Shown one piece after another: positions 5,717-8,495 of a stretch of DNA of 8,495 bases (its first letter is position 1; each line of letters begins with the position of its first letter). The stretch spans positions 1 through 8,495 of the forward strand of contig DKQU01000102.1 of NCBI GenBank assembly GCA_002471865.1. The letters run 5' to 3'. This DNA comes from Fidelibacterota bacterium UBA7300 (GTDB lineage: Bacteria; Fidelibacterota; Marinisomatia; Marinisomatales; UBA2128). Below the pieces are notes generated by a model, which saw only the letters and a program-made list of their open reading frames with translations, was not told the origin of the DNA and did no database searches. The translations under genes and the position numbers were made by a program.

Positions 5717-5743
5717 AAAGCCCCACCGAAGCGGGGCTTTTTT
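5717..5743. terminator. Bidirectional rho-independent terminator
   Basis: AAAGCCCC...GGGGCTTT (5717-5724 with 5733-5740) forms a GC-rich stem followed on the plus strand by TTTTTT (5738-5743). On the minus strand the hairpin is better still: GCCCCGC-TTCG-GTGGGGC, with a UUCG tetraloop on a C-G closing pair and one GU, followed by TTTCTTGTT. It sits between the convergent plus-strand dnaG operon and the minus-strand receptor gene, as expected for a shared terminator. Confidence 0.9.
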
Positions 5744-5744
5744 A

Positions 5745-5762
5745 TTAGCACTTGCTAAAGTG
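5745..5762. repeat. Small overlapping palindromes next to the terminator
   Basis: TTAGCA-CT-TGCTAA (5745-5758) and CACTT-GCTA-AAGTG (5749-5762) overlap. Only one can form at a time. They lie between the receptor stop codon and the GC-rich terminator, and may add a minor stem to the 3' end of the receptor mRNA. Confidence 0.45.
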
Positions 5763-5772
5763 TTATTTGATT

Positions 5773-8495
5773 TTAGAAACGAAATATTATACCAGCGTTG
5801 AAATATCTGGGATGAGCTAAGAAAACTTCTGCGCTAGATGCATCATGATCGCCATCATCATGATAACCATTGTAACCGCTGTTATCAACAGCATCCTGAA
5901 CATAAACCGCATCTAGTGCATTGAATACATGTAGGAAAGCTTGCAGGCCAACAGTTTTTCCGCCAGCATCAAAGCTGAAAGGAAGATCATAATATGCATG
6001 TAGATCAAGTTTAGTGTATGAAGGAGTTTCCCACGATTGAGCTCTATCTGCATCAGCATCTGTACCATCATACTCACGGTCAGAAGGACCCCATTCAGCA
6101 AAATGACGAGCATATTTGCCCCACAATGCTTGTATTTTAGCTCCCTCCATAGGAGTTAACGTTGGACCTAAAACCACACTCCATTGAGGTTGGTCGCCAA
6201 TCCTTAGTCCGTCAAGCGCATAGTCATATTTAGCTTGTTCACCAGTGTCATAATTCTTATAGGTACCACTTGCATCACCATCATGTTCCCATTTTCCAAA
6301 TGATATTGCACCCATAAGGCTAAACATATCGTTAAATTGCGCATTAGCTTCTAATTCCACGCCTTGGTGGCTTTGGTCAACACCTGTTAAGAAAACCATT
6401 GCGTCAGCACCATCACTTGAACCTGATGCAACATATTTAACCTGATTACGATCCTTCCATTGAGTATTGTAAAAATTTACATTTCCCCACATGGAACCAT
6501 CATTAGATCTGAACTTTAAACCTGCTTCTAAGCTAGTAAACGTTTCATTAAGAGGATCCGTGGATATTGTTCCATTGTTATCATCAATAACATTATCAAG
6601 AATAGGCACTTTTTCTACATTCCCAACATTCACATAAAGCTTAGCTTGATCACTAACTTTACCTATGACAGGAATTGCATTCAACATTGACATTGCACCT
6701 CCTAGGTCATACATAACACCAGCCTTGAACTGCATCGCAGAAATTGGAGATGCTTCAAACTTTGGTTTACCAGCAAGAAAGAAATTCTGGTGCGTGTAAG
6801 TAATTGAAGAAAATCCAGCCATACCATAAGCGCTTAACGCATCTTTTGTATAATTACCTTGAGCAAAAAATCCAAGCCAATCCACGGTATTTGTATTATG
6901 ATAGACAATAATATCACCTAGTCCTGCTTGATATCCATCCGGACGGTTCTCATCATGAGTCTCAACAAAATAATCACCACCTAATAAGTCACGTACTTCA
7001 CGGGCATGCTCGATTTCAGCAGTTCTCCAGTCAACGCCAACTTCAAGAGTAGTCTCATCATTCAAATCATAATTAAGTTTAGAGATAAGGCCATATGTAT
7101 CTTGTCTATTAATACTATTTCTGAGTATTGCATCTGACTCACCAAGACCTTTTTCTTCGCCTTTTCTAGTCTCAGCACTCTGGTTCATAGCAATTGTTGC
7201 ATCTAGATCGAAAACACGAGAAGGGCCAGAATAATCCCATATGAAGCCATCGTTATTTCTATGAGTACCTGAGCCACCACCAGAACCACCAGACCAGTAA
7301 AAAACAGAGGATAGTCTCATTTGGTCATTAATAGTCATGAAATGATTCAAGTTTACTAGTGGTTTATGAAAATAATTTTCACGTTCATTAATAAAGTTAG
7401 GGTCATGACGATCTTTTGTTTTCGCACCATACATATCATAATACTGTTGTCCTGTATAAGAATCGCTAACCTTTGCCCAATTTTGGCTATAGAATCTGCC
7501 ACTTTCGGCGCCAGGTTGAAGATCATGGGAACTAGCTTCAGCAAATGCATCTAGAGCAGCTTGAGAATAGCCCAATTCATCTTTTGCAAAATCATGGCTA
7601 TAAGCCGCAGCATTTTGCTTCCATAGATTTTGACCATGACGCTGTGGAGCACCAATCGCGTATAATTCCAAGCGATTGTTTTCATTTACAGCATAGCTTG
7701 CACCAAGATAATACGCCCAGGCATCTGTCCATTGTTTATCAATTACACCTTCGCCAGTTTTTCTAACAACCGTAGCGCTAAATGCGTACGTATTATTTAA
7801 TAAACCTGAGCTTAAGTTTGCTGTTGTTTTTAAGAAATTACCTGCACCCAGTTCTTGTTTGAACATTCCGCCAGCCTCCATCGCTGTAGGATCAGTAATC
7901 ACATTCATTGTACCACCAATAGATGGTGCAGCAAGGTTTACAGCGCTGAGGCCTCTTTGCATCTGAATAGATGAGGTTACATCACCAACCCCGTCCCAGT
8001 TAGACCAATATACCCATCCATTTTCCATATCATTTTGAGGTACACCATTAATCATAACAGCAACATTCCGTTGATTAAACCCACGAACGTTTATACGGGC
8101 ATCTCCTGCACCACCACCTTGGGCTGTAGCATATACGCTAGGAGTTGCATTTAAAGCTAATGGAATATCTTGAGATCCAAGACGGAATTCCATATCGGCT
8201 TTACTAACATTTGAAAATGCGACAGGAGTGTTTTCTCCTGCTCGTGATGCCAAAACCTCTAGCCCGGACATTTGCAGAACAGCAGGGGATAAAGAGAAAT
8301 TCACCACAGCGGTACCAGCACCAACTGTAACGGATTCGCTAGAAGATGTGTAACCGATCACTGATGCAGTTACAGTATAGGATCCAGCGGGTACATTCTC
8401 GATCAGGTACGAGCCGCTGGCATCGGCGGCTGCGCCTAAATCTGTACCATCAACAACGACATTTGCACCAGCAAGTGGTCCACCTGTCTCAGCAT
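5773..8495 (-). CDS. TonB-dependent outer-membrane receptor, 5' end outside window
   Basis: At least 906 residues are visible. The frame stays open to the window edge, so the GTG at 8361 is internal and the true start and signal peptide lie beyond 8495. Domains in order, numbered from the edge: a carboxypeptidase-regulatory-like beta domain (about 1-71: GPLAGANVVVDGT, then YLIENVPAGSYTVTASVIGY); a linker with LEVLASRA; a plug domain (about 90-201) with RINVRGFNQRNVAVMINGVP, NDMENGWVYWSNWDG and IQMQRGLSA...APSIGGTMNVI; then a 22-strand-type barrel ending in the terminal-Phe signature AGIIFRF. This is an active transporter driven by TonB-ExbBD; the substrate cannot be read from the sequence. 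No SusD-like partner follows, and the plug lacks the usual SusC wording, so it is not a clear SusC. The barrel is AT-rich, about 33-40% GC in the rows counted, against about 50-58% for the N-terminal domain. No frameshift is seen. Confidence 0.95.
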   Translation of the reverse strand, partial: AETGGPLAGANVVVDGTDLGAAADASGSYLIENVPAGSYTVTASVIGYTSSSESVTVGAGTAVVNFSLSPAVLQMSGLEVLASRAGENTPVAFSNVSKADMEFRLGSQDIPLALNATPSVYATAQGGGAGDARINVRGFNQRNVAVMINGVPQNDMENGWVYWSNWDGVGDVTSSIQMQRGLSAVNLAAPSIGGTMNVITDPTAMEAGGMFKQELGAGNFLKTTANLSSGLLNNTYAFSATVVRKTGEGVIDKQWTDAWAYYLGASYAVNENNRLELYAIGAPQRHGQNLWKQNAAAYSHDFAKDELGYSQAALDAFAEASSHDLQPGAESGRFYSQNWAKVSDSYTGQQYYDMYGAKTKDRHDPNFINERENYFHKPLVNLNHFMTINDQMRLSSVFYWSGGSGGGSGTHRNNDGFIWDYSGPSRVFDLDATIAMNQSAETRKGEEKGLGESDAILRNSINRQDTYGLISKLNYDLNDETTLEVGVDWRTAEIEHAREVRDLLGGDYFVETHDENRPDGYQAGLGDIIVYHNTNTVDWLGFFAQGNYTKDALSAYGMAGFSSITYTHQNFFLAGKPKFEASPISAMQFKAGVMYDLGGAMSMLNAIPVIGKVSDQAKLYVNVGNVEKVPILDNVIDDNNGTISTDPLNETFTSLEAGLKFRSNDGSMWGNVNFYNTQWKDRNQVKYVASGSSDGADAMVFLTGVDQSHQGVELEANAQFNDMFSLMGAISFGKWEHDGDASGTYKNYDTGEQAKYDYALDGLRIGDQPQWSVVLGPTLTPMEGAKIQALWGKYARHFAEWGPSDREYDGTDADADRAQSWETPSYTKLDLHAYYDLPFSFDAGGKTVGLQAFLHVFNALDAVYVQDAVDNSGYNGYHDDGDHDASSAEVFLAHPRYFNAGIIFRF

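Noticed and set aside
7269..7300. Gly/Ser-rich codon repeats in the receptor as a tandem DNA repeat
   Set aside because: It encodes a short SGGSGGGSG loop between barrel strands; the repetition is explained by the amino-acid composition.
8359..8361. GTG as the start codon of the receptor
   Set aside because: The same frame continues without a stop to the window edge and encodes the first strands of the carboxypeptidase-regulatory-like domain (GPLAGANVVVDGT), so the gene must begin outside the window.
1..8495. CRISPR arrays, tRNA or rRNA genes, transposases, phage or defence genes
   Set aside because: I looked on both strands and saw no regularly spaced repeats, cloverleaf, conserved rRNA segments or recognisable mobile or defence proteins.

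Overview
The window reads as chromosomal DNA of a Gram-negative, outer-membrane-bearing bacterium. The best guess is the FCB group, possibly Candidatus Marinimicrobia or a relative. This rests on three things: a TonB-dependent receptor with an N-terminal carboxypeptidase-regulatory-like domain, a lipoprotein with a clear lipobox, and a moderate-GC housekeeping core. The placement is an inference from gene style and cannot be settled from the sequence alone.

Layout. (1) Positions 1-720 are AT-rich, about 35% GC in the rows counted. They carry, on the minus strand, a small lipoprotein of 134 residues and, just upstream of it, a possible 38-residue single-helix membrane peptide. (2) Around 720-840 composition rises to about 50% GC, and an 'IDREG...GFKSGDEL...LIQPLI' string looks like the C-terminal tail of a TlpA/ResA-type thioredoxin protein. 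It has no CxxC half and is probably a remnant. (3) Positions 952-1407 encode an Fe-S-type Rrf2/IscR-family regulator with its own promoter-like sequence. (4) Positions 1408-1730 are non-coding and hold a perfect 12-bp inverted repeat enclosing about 110 bp, with smaller palindromes inside. This is either a dispersed repeat/MITE-like element or a structured RNA. (5) Positions 1731-5574 form a tight plus-strand cluster: yqeY, cvpA, dnaG, then an unrecognised secreted protein with YD-repeat-like segments. (6) A bidirectional terminator lies at about 5717-5743. (7) From 5773 to the end of the window, on the minus strand, is a large TonB-dependent receptor whose 5' end lies outside the window.

How the genes fit together. 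yqeY-dnaG is a familiar housekeeping pairing, related to the rpsU-(yqeY)-dnaG-rpoD 'macromolecular synthesis' arrangement, but here rpsU and rpoD are absent on either side and cvpA is inserted. The spacing between yqeY, cvpA and dnaG (13 and 2 nt) indicates co-transcription. The receptor converges on this operon and is functionally separate: TonB/ExbB-energised uptake of an unknown substrate across the outer membrane. The lipoprotein block at the left is likewise separate.

I see no CRISPR array, tRNA, rRNA, transposase, phage gene or obvious defence system. The most interesting items are the inverted-repeat element at 1509-1642, the composition change inside the receptor gene that falls at a domain boundary, the small membrane peptide/lipoprotein pair, and the secreted YD-like protein attached to the primase operon.
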